From Deltaproteobacteria bacterium (GTDB taxonomy: Bacteria; Myxococcota_A; UBA796; UBA9615): DNA of 39,840 bases. The position numbers and the translations under genes are program-made. The notes below the pieces were generated by a model. It made no database searches. It was not told where the DNA came from and saw nothing but the letters and a program-made list of their open reading frames with translations. Positions within the stretch are counted from its first letter, which is position 1; each line of letters begins with the position of its first letter. Positions 7,837-15,001 of this stretch are shown here, piece after piece. The DNA is taken from NCBI GenBank assembly GCA_023954745.1, contig JAGSHC010000026.1:1-39840 (forward strand), in the 5' to 3' direction.

Positions 7837-7977
7837 CTAATCGGACTCTCGCTCCTCCTGACAGGGAACGCATGGCGTCGCGGTGGGAACAGCGAGCAAG
7901 CGCCCCGCCGGGATGGGCTGCTCGCACTCCGTGCAGAGGCCGAAGCGTCTGGCCCACCTGGTCTCGCGGCGTCCCGC
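7837..7977 (-). other. DksA/TraR-type Cys4 zinc-finger coding segment without its own start, in frame with MsrA
   Basis: After the MsrA TGA (7978-7980) the same frame continues for 46 codons to a TAG at 7837-7839. It encodes RRFGLCTECEQPIPAGRL followed by CVPCQEE, a clear C4 zinc finger of the DksA/TraR type (CxxC, a 17-residue loop, CxxC). No ATG, GTG or TTG precedes it in frame. An ATG overlapping the MsrA stop (ATGA) is in a different frame and encodes unrelated sequence. The finger must therefore arise by UGA read-through (possibly selenocysteine), by frameshifting from the coupled ATG, or it is a decayed gene. Function is unassigned; MsrA itself contains no cysteine, so a joined product would supply four. 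Confidence 0.5.
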
Positions 7978-8619
7978 TCATGCGGCCCACGCCGCGCGCG
8001 ACGCGGACGGCAACTGCGCGAGCCAGGGCTCAGGGTCCACGTCGCCGCGCACCGATGCGTTCAGCTTCGTGGCCAGCGGGTACTGGTCCCACCTCGGCCC
8101 AAGCTCCTGTTCGAGCTGGGAGACGAAGGCCTTCTTGCGGCGCAGTCGGTACTTCTGGTGGTAGTCCTCGGCGTCCCAGAAGCGGGCATCGGGGCGGTCC
8201 CACCGCACCACTCCATCGCGGACCGATGGGCTCTTGCGCCCCATGAGTCGCTCGATCACCTCGAGCTGCTCGACGTCCTGCGGGAACAACGCGGTGCGGT
8301 ACTGCCCGTACCCACCGAGGGGTCGACCGCTCAACGAGAACGGACCCATCAGCTCCTCGAAGCTCACCACGTCGGGGTCGTAGATCACGCGGAACGCCTC
8401 GGCGTGCCCACCGATGTTGCGGTAGGTGGGGTTCAGCTCCCGCCCACCGGCGTAGCCGACGCGCGTCTGCACCACTCCTGGGAGACCCCCGAACCGGGAG
8501 TCGGGTCCCCAGAATCAGCCCATGGCGAAGACGGCGGCCCGCAGGTCCCCTTGCCGGAGGGCTTTGGCGACGTCGTCACCGGAGGTGAGGGTGCTCGTCC
8601 ATCGGCTGGGGTGCGTCAT
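7978..8619 (-). CDS. msrA: Peptide methionine sulphoxide reductase A, probable selenoprotein (Sec at in-frame UGA 8517-8515)
   Basis: The 213-residue product reduces methionine-S-sulphoxide in proteins. The start is ATG 8619, preceded by GAGGAGG at proper distance. Codon 35 is TGA exactly where the catalytic Cys of the universal GCFWG motif belongs: AVFAMG-UGA-FWGPDSRFGG. Reading continues in frame through VVQTRVGYAGG, NIGGHAEAFRVIYDP, the aromatic AEDYHQKY segment and a charged C-terminus. Truncated annotations would start at GTG 8475 and lose the active site. No Cys occurs anywhere in the product, so selenocysteine is the only possible redox residue and there is no resolving Cys. Selenocysteine MsrA is known in some bacteria and algae. 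It lies 34 bases behind the AlgJ-like gene, on the same strand. The second TGA at 7978-7980 is discussed separately. Confidence 0.85.
8480..8514 (-). promoter_or_regulatory. SECIS-like hairpin directly downstream of the MsrA UGA
   Basis: Starting five bases after the UGA, 8509-8506 (GGGA) pairs with 8483-8480 (UCCC). After a CCC bulge (8505-8503), 8502-8495 pairs with 8491-8484 over eight base pairs including one G-U, closing a GUU loop at 8494-8492. The loop begins 20 bases after the UGA and starts with G, which meets the general bacterial SECIS pattern (apical loop roughly 16-37 bases from the UGA, a G in the first two loop positions). Confidence 0.6.
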
Positions 8620-8653
8620 CGCGTCCTCCTCGGAGCCTCATCGCGCAGCGCAA

Positions 8654-9748
8654 TCAGGGGACAGAGAGACTAGGCCGGTCGGGAGGAGTTGCAAGGCGAG
8701 CGGACAGCGCCTCGGCCGCGAGTCCCACCGCGTGGGGGGTCCAGTGGGAGTCATCGCGGCGGTAGAGGTAGGGGGTGGAGTTCGCCGCGTACAGCGCCCG
8801 CAGGTCCACCACCTCGATGCCGGCGTCCGCGGCGGACCGCGTCAGGGCGTCGAAGAAGCCCAGCCCATCACAGACCGCTTCCTCCTCCGCCGAGAGCAGC
8901 TCCGGATAGACCTGCACGGGGTCCGGGACCGGCATGAACACGAAGCCCACCCCCTGCTGAGCGAGGGCGTCCCGGAAGGTCACCAGGCTAGCGACGACCT
9001 CGGCGAGAGCACGCTCTTCGGCGCCCTTGTCGCACAACTGAGCCTCGGCGGGCATCACCAGCGCCGGGGCACCCTGCACATCGCGCACTTCGGGGTGCCC
9101 GCGCAGGCGGTAGCTGACGTCGGCGTACCAGGACCGGACGCGGCGACTGATCCCGTTGTCCCGCTCGACGCTGGCGATGACGTCACGGATGCGTTCGGCT
9201 GTGGGCACCGGCTTCGGCTGGGCCTGGAGCGCGCGCCAGTCCACCGAGAAGAGGCCGAAGGGCTGCACGTTCCGGTTGCTGGGCGCAAACACCACCGCGC
9301 GGGGTGGCGTCTTGGCGAAGCGGGGCTCGGACAGATAGAGGGAGGGAGAGTTGGGGGTCTGACACGCCACGCTGTAGGTGGTCTCCCCCAGGGCTTGGCC
9401 CAGCTGGACCGCGAGGGTCTCGTCATCCCGCAGGCTGCTGCCGGCCACGTAGCTGTCGCCCAGGACCACCACCGACGGGGCCTCGATGCCCGGCAGGTTG
9501 CGGAAGCCCGCGGAGTCCGTCGTGAACGTGGTCTCCCGCCCCTCGTCGAGGGCGCGCAGCGCGTTGCGGTAGGCGAGGTCCCCCATCTCCCGCATGGCGA
9601 TGCGCTGGTCCGGGACGAAGCACATGCCGTCCTTCACCTTCACCTTCTCCCACGGCCGGAACTCCGGCTCGCCGACATCGGCCGCCCACGCCGCCAGAGC
9701 GAGGTAGACCACGCCGAAGGCGAGGGCGAAGCGTTGAGGAGTCAGCAT
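8654..9748 (-). CDS. AlgJ/AlgX-like SGNH-family O-acetyltransferase-associated protein
   Basis: A 364-residue protein with an N-terminal membrane anchor/signal (MLTPQRFALAFGVVYLALAAWA) and an extracytoplasmic SGNH-like domain: VVVLGDSYVAGSSL (block I Ser, about residue 110) and, near the C-terminus, RRDDSHWTPHAVGLAAEAL (Asp/His pair). These are the Ser-His-Asp elements of the AlgJ/AlgX/DltD group, which transfer acyl groups to exported polysaccharides or cell-wall polymers. It begins 16 bases after the stop of the MBOAT gene, the standard partner that passes the acyl group across the membrane. Acceptor polymer unknown; no polysaccharide synthase is in the window. Confidence 0.8.
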   Translation of the reverse strand: MLTPQRFALAFGVVYLALAAWAADVGEPEFRPWEKVKVKDGMCFVPDQRIAMREMGDLAYRNALRALDEGRETTFTTDSAGFRNLPGIEAPSVVVLGDSYVAGSSLRDDETLAVQLGQALGETTYSVACQTPNSPSLYLSEPRFAKTPPRAVVFAPSNRNVQPFGLFSVDWRALQAQPKPVPTAERIRDVIASVERDNGISRRVRSWYADVSYRLRGHPEVRDVQGAPALVMPAEAQLCDKGAEERALAEVVASLVTFRDALAQQGVGFVFMPVPDPVQVYPELLSAEEEAVCDGLGFFDALTRSAADAGIEVVDLRALYAANSTPYLYRRDDSHWTPHAVGLAAEALSARLATPPDRPSLSVP

Positions 9749-9764
9749 CGGGTGGTCTCTGCCA

Positions 9765-11129
9765 TCAGAAGCGGAAGTACAGGAAGGGGGGAGCCTCGAG
9801 GCGGCCGTGGGCCACGAACAAGGACAAGACGAAGAGGAAGACGATGACGAGGAGGAGCCGGGGGCGCGGGGTGGTGTCCCAGAGGTGGCTCGGCGTGGGG
9901 AGGTGGAAGAGCGCGAGCGCGGCCGCCACCGAGCCCGCCACCAGCGGGGTGATCGACCCCACACCGTGGCCGAACACCATGGCGGTCAACCACCGCGTCG
10001 CCACCGTCATGTCGTTGAAGTGAAAGGGAACCCAGAGCGCAGTGACGAGCAAGAACGTCACGGCGGTCTGGCCCACCGCGGGGAGGCGGAGGATGGGATT
10101 GCGCTCCCCCAGGGCCCGCTCCGCGGCGAGCAGCAGCCCGTGTCCCGCTCCCCAGACCACGAAGGCCCACGAGGCGCCGTGCCACAGACCGCCGAGCAGC
10201 ATGGTGATGGTGAGGTTCACGTAGGTGCGCAGGGGACCCCGCCGGCTCCCCCCGAGGGGGATGTAGAGGTAGTCGCGCAGCCAGCTCGACAGCGTGATGT
10301 GCCACCGGCGCCAGAAGTCGGAGAAGGTCCTGGCGCGGTACGGCGCGTTGAAGTTGTTGGGGAACGAGAAGCCGAGGAACAGCCCCAGCCCCACCGCCAT
10401 GTCGCTGTAGCCGGAGAAGTCGAAGTAGATCTGGCCGCTGTAGAACACCATGCCGGCCCAGGCGTCCAGGAAGCCCGGTTGTTCCACGGCGAACAGGGGC
10501 TTCGCCAGGAGAGCCAGCGTGTCGGCGAGCAGGATCTTCTTCGCCAGCCCGACCATGAAGAGGGTGAGACCTCGCACCACGTCGGCGCTGCGCACCGTGC
10601 GGTCCACGAGCTGGGGCGCCACGTCCCGAAACCGCACGATGGGCCCCGCCACGAGCTGCGGGAACAGGGCCACGAACGCCGCGAAGTCCACCGGGGACTG
10701 GGCCGGCTCCACGTCCCCCCGATACACGTCGATGGTGTAGCTCATGGACTGGAACGTGAAGAACGAGATACCCAGGGGCAGCGCCGCCTCCAACAGCGGC
10801 ACCTCGGGTCCGAGGAGGTCGCGCAGGCTCAGGGAGATGAGCCCCACGTACTTGTAGAAGGCCAGCAGCCCCAGGTTCGTGGTGAGGGACGCGATGAGCC
10901 AGGCGCGCCGGGTGGCGGGGTCATCCGAGCGCCCGATCTGGCGTCCTGCGGAGTAGTCGACGACGACCGACAGCAACAGCAGCGGCAGGAACTCGTAGCT
11001 CGAGGTCGCGTAGAAGATGAGGCTTGCGGCGAGCAGAGCAGCGTTCCGGACCCGAGGCGGCAGCAGCTGGTGCAGGACCAGCGTGAGCGGCAGGAACACG
11101 AAGAGGAAGCTGACCTGAAAGAAGAGCAA
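9765..11129 (-). CDS. MBOAT-family membrane O-acyltransferase (AlgI-like)
   Basis: A 454-residue polytopic membrane protein. Family marks are FFTFQSMSYTIDVYRG, the FDFSGYSDMAVGLGLFLG helix, WRRWHITLSSWLRDYLYIPL, and the catalytic-His segment GGLWHGASWAFVVWG. It is likely to move acetyl or another acyl group from a cytoplasmic donor across the membrane to the AlgJ-like partner encoded immediately downstream. The TTG at 11129 is chosen because MLFFQVSFLFVFLPL matches the usual AlgI N-terminus and a stop lies a few codons upstream; there is no better start. It lies 21 bases after the DTW gene on the same strand. Confidence 0.87.
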   Translation of the reverse strand: MLFFQVSFLFVFLPLTLVLHQLLPPRVRNAALLAASLIFYATSSYEFLPLLLLSVVVDYSAGRQIGRSDDPATRRAWLIASLTTNLGLLAFYKYVGLISLSLRDLLGPEVPLLEAALPLGISFFTFQSMSYTIDVYRGDVEPAQSPVDFAAFVALFPQLVAGPIVRFRDVAPQLVDRTVRSADVVRGLTLFMVGLAKKILLADTLALLAKPLFAVEQPGFLDAWAGMVFYSGQIYFDFSGYSDMAVGLGLFLGFSFPNNFNAPYRARTFSDFWRRWHITLSSWLRDYLYIPLGGSRRGPLRTYVNLTITMLLGGLWHGASWAFVVWGAGHGLLLAAERALGERNPILRLPAVGQTAVTFLLVTALWVPFHFNDMTVATRWLTAMVFGHGVGSITPLVAGSVAAALALFHLPTPSHLWDTTPRPRLLLVIVFLFVLSLFVAHGRLEAPPFLYFRF

Positions 11130-11150
11130 GCGCGGGTCCGAGCGAGACGT

Positions 11151-11921
11151 TCAGGGCAGTGAACGCTCCGGGTCCGGGGAACGATAGAGCAAGCTCCGGC
11201 CTGCGGTGGGGCTGGGCCGGCGGGGCACGCGCTCGGTGGGTGCCTTGAAGCCGCGCTGGCTTCGGTAGCTGACGCGGTTCGGGTCCGCGGCGGCGTCGAG
11301 GGCGAGCTGGTTCATGTGTCGGAAGGGCCTGAGGAGGCGCTCGGAGTCCTCCTCGGTGTACTGCTCCACCCCGGCCTCGGCGAGGGCGAGCAGGGTACGG
11401 TCCACCGCCTCGATGGTGCCCAGGCAGGCGGGGTGCGGCTGGTGCTTGATGGCGAACTCCGACGGTCGGCCCACCTTCAGGCTCAGACGGGGGAGGCCCT
11501 GCAGATTGGTGCTGAGCCGCATCATCTTCTTGGCGAAGGGCCAGGTGGCGTCGAGCAGGAACAGCACCGGGGTGCGTCCCGAGACGTCGTCGTCGAGAAG
11601 GTCCTCCCCTGCATCCATGGGCGCGCCAGGAGCCTTGGGGTAGAGCAAGCGGCAGCGCAAGGAGGGGTCTGCGAGGAGGGCGCGCACGCGGGGGTGCTCG
11701 CGAAAGTCGATGCCTACCAGCAGCTCGGAGCCCGGCATGGCGAGGTGCGCGATGCGGCCGGTGCCGTTCTTGATCTTGCGCGCTTCCTTGGGATGCGTGA
11801 GGAAGACGAAGCGCGTGCGGGTCCGCAGGGTCGTGATGTGCGCGCACAAGCAGACGGCGGCCGGACGGCGACAGCGAAGGCACTCGCTGCGAAAGGTGGG
11901 ACCAGGAGGAATGGGGGACAA
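11151..11921 (-). CDS. DTW-domain tRNA-uridine aminocarboxypropyltransferase
   Basis: About 256 residues. The N-terminus has the Cys-rich knuckle SECLRCRRPAAVCLC; the middle has FVFLTHPKEARKIKNGTGR, and the namesake motif appears as FLLDATWPFAKKM. DTW enzymes (TapT and TSR3 relatives) transfer the 3-amino-3-carboxypropyl group of S-adenosylmethionine to uridine in tRNA (acp3U) or to rRNA. The start is uncertain: TTG 11921, five bases after the RIO stop, is used; in-frame GTGs slightly upstream would overlap the RIO kinase end. Tight packing with the RIO kinase gene suggests a shared RNA-processing or translation role. Confidence 0.82.
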   Translation of the reverse strand: MSPIPPGPTFRSECLRCRRPAAVCLCAHITTLRTRTRFVFLTHPKEARKIKNGTGRIAHLAMPGSELLVGIDFREHPRVRALLADPSLRCRLLYPKAPGAPMDAGEDLLDDDVSGRTPVLFLLDATWPFAKKMMRLSTNLQGLPRLSLKVGRPSEFAIKHQPHPACLGTIEAVDRTLLALAEAGVEQYTEEDSERLLRPFRHMNQLALDAAADPNRVSYRSQRGFKAPTERVPRRPSPTAGRSLLYRSPDPERSLP

Positions 11922-11925
11922 CGGT

Positions 11926-13143
11926 CTACTTGCCCTCGCCCGACGGCTTACCGCCCCCACCACCACCGCTCCCGCCGCCTCCGCGACGACGGCGACGACG
12001 GCGACGCCGCTTCTTCGGTGGCTGGTCGCCCGACGCACCCTCGGCCGGCTTGGCGTTCTGAGTCTTCGGAGGCCCCCCGCCGCGGCGGGTCTGCGGCTTC
12101 GGCTTGCCCTTGTCCGGCTGGACGCCGTGGCCCTGTTGGCCGCCCTGGCCCTGGCCCTTCTGGCCGCCCTGGCCCTGCTGACCACCCTGGCCCTGTTGGC
12201 CGCCCTGGCCCCCGCCTCGACGACGCCGACGCCGAGGCGGCTTCTTGCCAGGATCGCGCGCAGGCTCACTCCGGACGACGGGACGCCGAGTCCGCGGAGG
12301 CGGCAAGCCCAGCGCCTCCCGGCGCTCCCGGGCCTCCTGCTCGAGCTGGAGGATGTCTTCGAGCAGCGAGTTCACCTCGGCCTTGGGCTTGGTGTCCTTG
12401 AAGGTGCCGGTCAGCTCTGTCTCGGGGTCGAGCTCGCTGCGCTCGTACAGCGCCCACATCTCGGGGCCGTACTGGGTGCGGCGCAGGTGCGGCGCGAAGC
12501 GCCCAAGGAAGCTCTGCAGGTTCTTCACGTCGCGCAGGAGCAGGCGCTCGGCGCTCTGGTTCCGCGCCGGGTCCACCGCCTGGGGGAAGTCGATGATGAC
12601 GGGTCCGTCGGGGCCCATGAGCACGTTGAAGTCGGAGAGGTCGGCGTGCACGATGCCCGCGCACAGCATCTTGACGACTTCGCGGATGAGGAGCTCGAAC
12701 AGCTCCACCGCCTCCTCGGCGGTGAACGCCACGTCCACCATCCGCGGGGCCGGCTCCCCATCGACGCCCGTGACGAGCTCCATCACCAGCACGCCTTCGA
12801 CGTACGCGTAGGGGATGGGCACGCGCACTCCGGCGCTGCGCAGCAGCTGGATGGCGTCCACCTCGGCCGAGCGCCAGGCCTCTTCGGTCTTGGCCCGCCC
12901 GTGCCGGGAGTTCTTGTTCATGGCGCGCTGCTCGCGGCTGCTACGCACGCGGCGACCCTCGGTGTACTCCGCGCGAGACTGGAAGCTGCGGAAGCGGGCG
13001 TTCTTGTAGACCTTGGCGACCCGGAGCTCCCCCTGGGAGCGCACGAGGAAGATCTCGGCCTCCTTCCCGCTCATGAGCGGGCGAAGGACCTCTTCGATGA
13101 CTCCCTGGTCGAGCAGCGGCTCCAGCCGCTCCGGTACCCGCAT
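11926..13143 (-). CDS. RIO-family protein kinase with long Gly/Gln/Arg-rich disordered tail
   Basis: A 405-residue protein starting at ATG 13143 with AGGAG upstream. The catalytic domain (about residues 1-265) has the nucleotide loop (SGKEAEIFLVR), Lys in VAKVYKN, the catalytic loop IVHADLSDFNVLM and metal-binding IIDFPQAVD; the APE/activation segment typical of ordinary kinases is absent, as in RIO1/RIO3. RIO proteins act in ribosome maturation in archaea and eukaryotes; bacterial roles are poorly known. Residues 290-405 are low complexity: GGQQGQ-type repeats between Arg clusters, likely RNA-binding and disordered. The DTW tRNA/rRNA-modifying gene follows five bases later, fitting an RNA-related role. 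Confidence 0.9.
   Translation of the reverse strand: MRVPERLEPLLDQGVIEEVLRPLMSGKEAEIFLVRSQGELRVAKVYKNARFRSFQSRAEYTEGRRVRSSREQRAMNKNSRHGRAKTEEAWRSAEVDAIQLLRSAGVRVPIPYAYVEGVLVMELVTGVDGEPAPRMVDVAFTAEEAVELFELLIREVVKMLCAGIVHADLSDFNVLMGPDGPVIIDFPQAVDPARNQSAERLLLRDVKNLQSFLGRFAPHLRRTQYGPEMWALYERSELDPETELTGTFKDTKPKAEVNSLLEDILQLEQEARERREALGLPPPRTRRPVVRSEPARDPGKKPPRRRRRRGGGQGGQQGQGGQQGQGGQKGQGQGGQQGHGVQPDKGKPKPQTRRGGGPPKTQNAKPAEGASGDQPPKKRRRRRRRRRGGGGSGGGGGGKPSGEGK
12127..12215. repeat. Imperfect tandem repeat encoding GGQQGQ units in the RIO kinase tail
   Basis: Repeated CCCTGTTGGCCGCCCTGG-like blocks on the plus strand (four or five imperfect copies with small length changes) encode Gly/Gln repeats on the minus strand. 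All indels keep the frame. Such tracts usually vary in length between strains. Confidence 0.7.
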
Positions 13144-13246
13144 GTCGGTCTCCTGAGAGCGGCGAGACTACACGGCGCCAGCCGTCCTGGGCGGCGCCGT
13201 CGCCCCAACTTCACTCCACCAGGGCATCACCCGCTACCGTCACGCC

Positions 13247-13960
13247 ATGCCCTCCCCTTCCCCGGCCCGACGACTCGCGCACGTCGCCGTCGCCGCCGCG
13301 CTCCTGGCTCTTGGCTTCGGGGTCGGCTGGTGGGCGCGGGGACCTGACGAGACCCCGGCTCCACCCGCAGCCGAGCCCACGAGGAGCCCCGCTGCCGCCG
13401 AAACATCACCGGCCCCGACCCCGCTCCCCCCCGTGACCGACGAACCATCCCCCTTCTCCCTCGACGCCGAGGCCATCGACGCCCTCCGCCGCGACGTCGA
13501 GGCGCTCCGGACCTCAGCCCCCCGCATCCGCCGAGCCTGGCCGCAGCAACCCGGCCGCGACAGCGCCGACGAGTGGCCCGAGCGCATGGAGACTCTGTTC
13601 TCGGACTGCGGAGGGGGCCTGGAGCTCGTCGACACCCGCTGCGACGAGTTCCCCTGCGTGGCCACCGTGCGCACCGACGAGCCCCCGAGGGACGAGATCG
13701 TCAAGCTCACAGACCTCTTCGGACCCGACTGCGCGGCCTTGGCCGCCGACATGCCCGACGCGGAGCACGCCCTCATCGTCACCTTCGATGTCGATTGTCC
13801 TGACGGCGCCACTGAGACCATGATGGTCTTCGCCACCGGTGACGCCGCTCCTCTGCAGGAGGCCTATCCGGAGGGCGACGACCAGATCCTGACGCGCCTG
13901 ATGCTCGACCTCTCCCGTCGAAGCGAGGCCTTGGCGGCAGAGTGGCCCTGCGGTGATTGA
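13247..13960 (+). CDS. Hypothetical single-pass membrane-anchored protein
   Basis: A 237-residue protein: short basic N-terminus, one membrane helix (about residues 12-30, AAALLALGFGVGWWARG), a Pro/Ala/Thr-rich linker (33-68), and a soluble extracytoplasmic domain. The domain contains five cysteines (FSDCGGG, TRCDEFPC, GPDCAAL, DVDCPDG) plus one at the C-terminus (WPCGD), probably making disulphides in the periplasm. I do not recognise the family. It is followed after 15 bases, with GAGGA before the next start, by the FHA-GGDEF gene, so the two may be cotranscribed. Confidence 0.75.
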   Translation: MPSPSPARRLAHVAVAAALLALGFGVGWWARGPDETPAPPAAEPTRSPAAAETSPAPTPLPPVTDEPSPFSLDAEAIDALRRDVEALRTSAPRIRRAWPQQPGRDSADEWPERMETLFSDCGGGLELVDTRCDEFPCVATVRTDEPPRDEIVKLTDLFGPDCAALAADMPDAEHALIVTFDVDCPDGATETMMVFATGDAAPLQEAYPEGDDQILTRLMLDLSRRSEALAAEWPCGD

Positions 13961-13975
13961 CGAGGACCCAACCCG

Positions 13976-14884
13976 ATGAGCGACGGCCCCCACAAAGACC
14001 TCGCCCCCACCCTGGAGGGCGCGTTCCCCACCGGACTCATCGAGGCGATTCAGGAGTCGACGGGGCTGAGGGGTTCGTTGCTTGTCATCGCAGGGTCTGC
14101 GGCCGATCTCGGCACCCACCAGGTCGTGGGCGACGAGGTCGTCCTGGGGCGAGACCCCAATCAGCTGCTGTTGCGCGACCCGCAGATCTCGCGGCGCCAC
14201 GCGCGCGTCTTCGCCGACACCGCCGTCTTCTTCCTCGAAGACCTGGGCTCCACCAACGGCACGCTCCTCAACGGTGAGCCCGTCGTCGAGCGCAAGCTGC
14301 TCCGCAACGGAGACACGATCCAGTTGGGGCACACCACCATCAAGTTCGCCCTCGTGGACCCCGCCGAGGCCGCCGTGCTCGAACGCATGGCCGCCCTCGC
14401 CGGCACCGACCCGCTGACGGGCCTGATGGCGAAGCACCGGTTCGACGCGATGCTCACCCAGTGCTTCGACGACGCCCAGTCCAAGGACACGCCGCTGTCG
14501 GTGCTCATGATGGACATGGATGGGCTCAAGGCCATCAACACCGAACACGGCCACCCCGTCGGCGCGCACACCATCTCAGAGGTAGGCCGTCTCATCGGTC
14601 GCATCGTGGGCTTGCACGGCGAAGCGTGCCGGTTCGGGGGCGACGAGTTCTCGGCCTTGTTGCCTGGCTCGCCGATCAGCGGAGGACTGCGCATCGCCGA
14701 GCGCATCCGTCAGGCGGTGGAGGAGGCCACCTTCTCCCTCGGCGAGGTCGAAGTGAGCCCCACCATCAGCATCGGAGTGGCGGAGATCTCCCCAGACCGC
14801 TCCTCCGTGCGCGCTCTCGTCATCGCAGCAGACCAGGCGCTCTACCGGGCCAAGGACCAGGGGCGCAACGCCGTCAGCGACTGA
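13976..14884 (+). CDS. FHA domain-GGDEF diguanylate cyclase
   Basis: A 302-residue cytoplasmic protein. Residues about 34-128 form an FHA phosphothreonine-binding domain (VVLGRD, ISRRHARVF, LGSTNGTLLNG). Residues about 140-300 form a GGDEF domain (DPLTGL, MMDMDGLKAIN, FGGDEF at 220-225, TISIGVAE, ADQALYRAKDQGRN), so it should make cyclic di-GMP. The RxxD inhibitory site normally five residues before GGDEF is absent, so product inhibition is probably lacking. FHA control implies activation by a Ser/Thr kinase phosphoprotein, fitting an organism with many eukaryote-like kinases. Confidence 0.92.
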   Translation: MSDGPHKDLAPTLEGAFPTGLIEAIQESTGLRGSLLVIAGSAADLGTHQVVGDEVVLGRDPNQLLLRDPQISRRHARVFADTAVFFLEDLGSTNGTLLNGEPVVERKLLRNGDTIQLGHTTIKFALVDPAEAAVLERMAALAGTDPLTGLMAKHRFDAMLTQCFDDAQSKDTPLSVLMMDMDGLKAINTEHGHPVGAHTISEVGRLIGRIVGLHGEACRFGGDEFSALLPGSPISGGLRIAERIRQAVEEATFSLGEVEVSPTISIGVAEISPDRSSVRALVIAADQALYRAKDQGRNAVSD

Positions 14885-14951
14885 GCACCGGGCCTCGCCT
14901 CCAGCGCTCAGGGTCTCTCGGCGAGATCGCGTACGGTAGACCTCATCACGC

Positions 14952-14978
14952 TGGGGGGCCGGTCGCGTGCACCCCCCA
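14952..14978 (+). promoter_or_regulatory. G/C-rich stem-loop in the leader before the V8-like protease gene
   Basis: TGGGGGG (14952-14958) and CCCCCCA (14972-14978) are perfectly complementary with a 13-base loop. The structure lies between the GGDEF stop and the protease start. No T-run follows, so an attenuator or leader structure is as likely as a terminator. Confidence 0.35.
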
Positions 14979-15001
14979 CGCTCAGCTGGGGAGCTCCGTT
15001 C

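Noticed and set aside
7802-7990. Small minus frame starting at the ATG overlapping the MsrA stop
   Set aside because: Its translation shows no domain, while the alternative frame encodes a clear zinc finger; kept only as a possible frameshift start.
11926-12300. Triplet-rich and GGC-rich tracts as a CRISPR or integron repeat
   Set aside because: Repeats are contiguous, in frame and lack spacers; they encode the RIO tail.
14952-14978. Treating the G6/C6 stem-loop as a rho-independent terminator
   Set aside because: No T-run follows and it lies close to the next start; listed only as a leader stem-loop.
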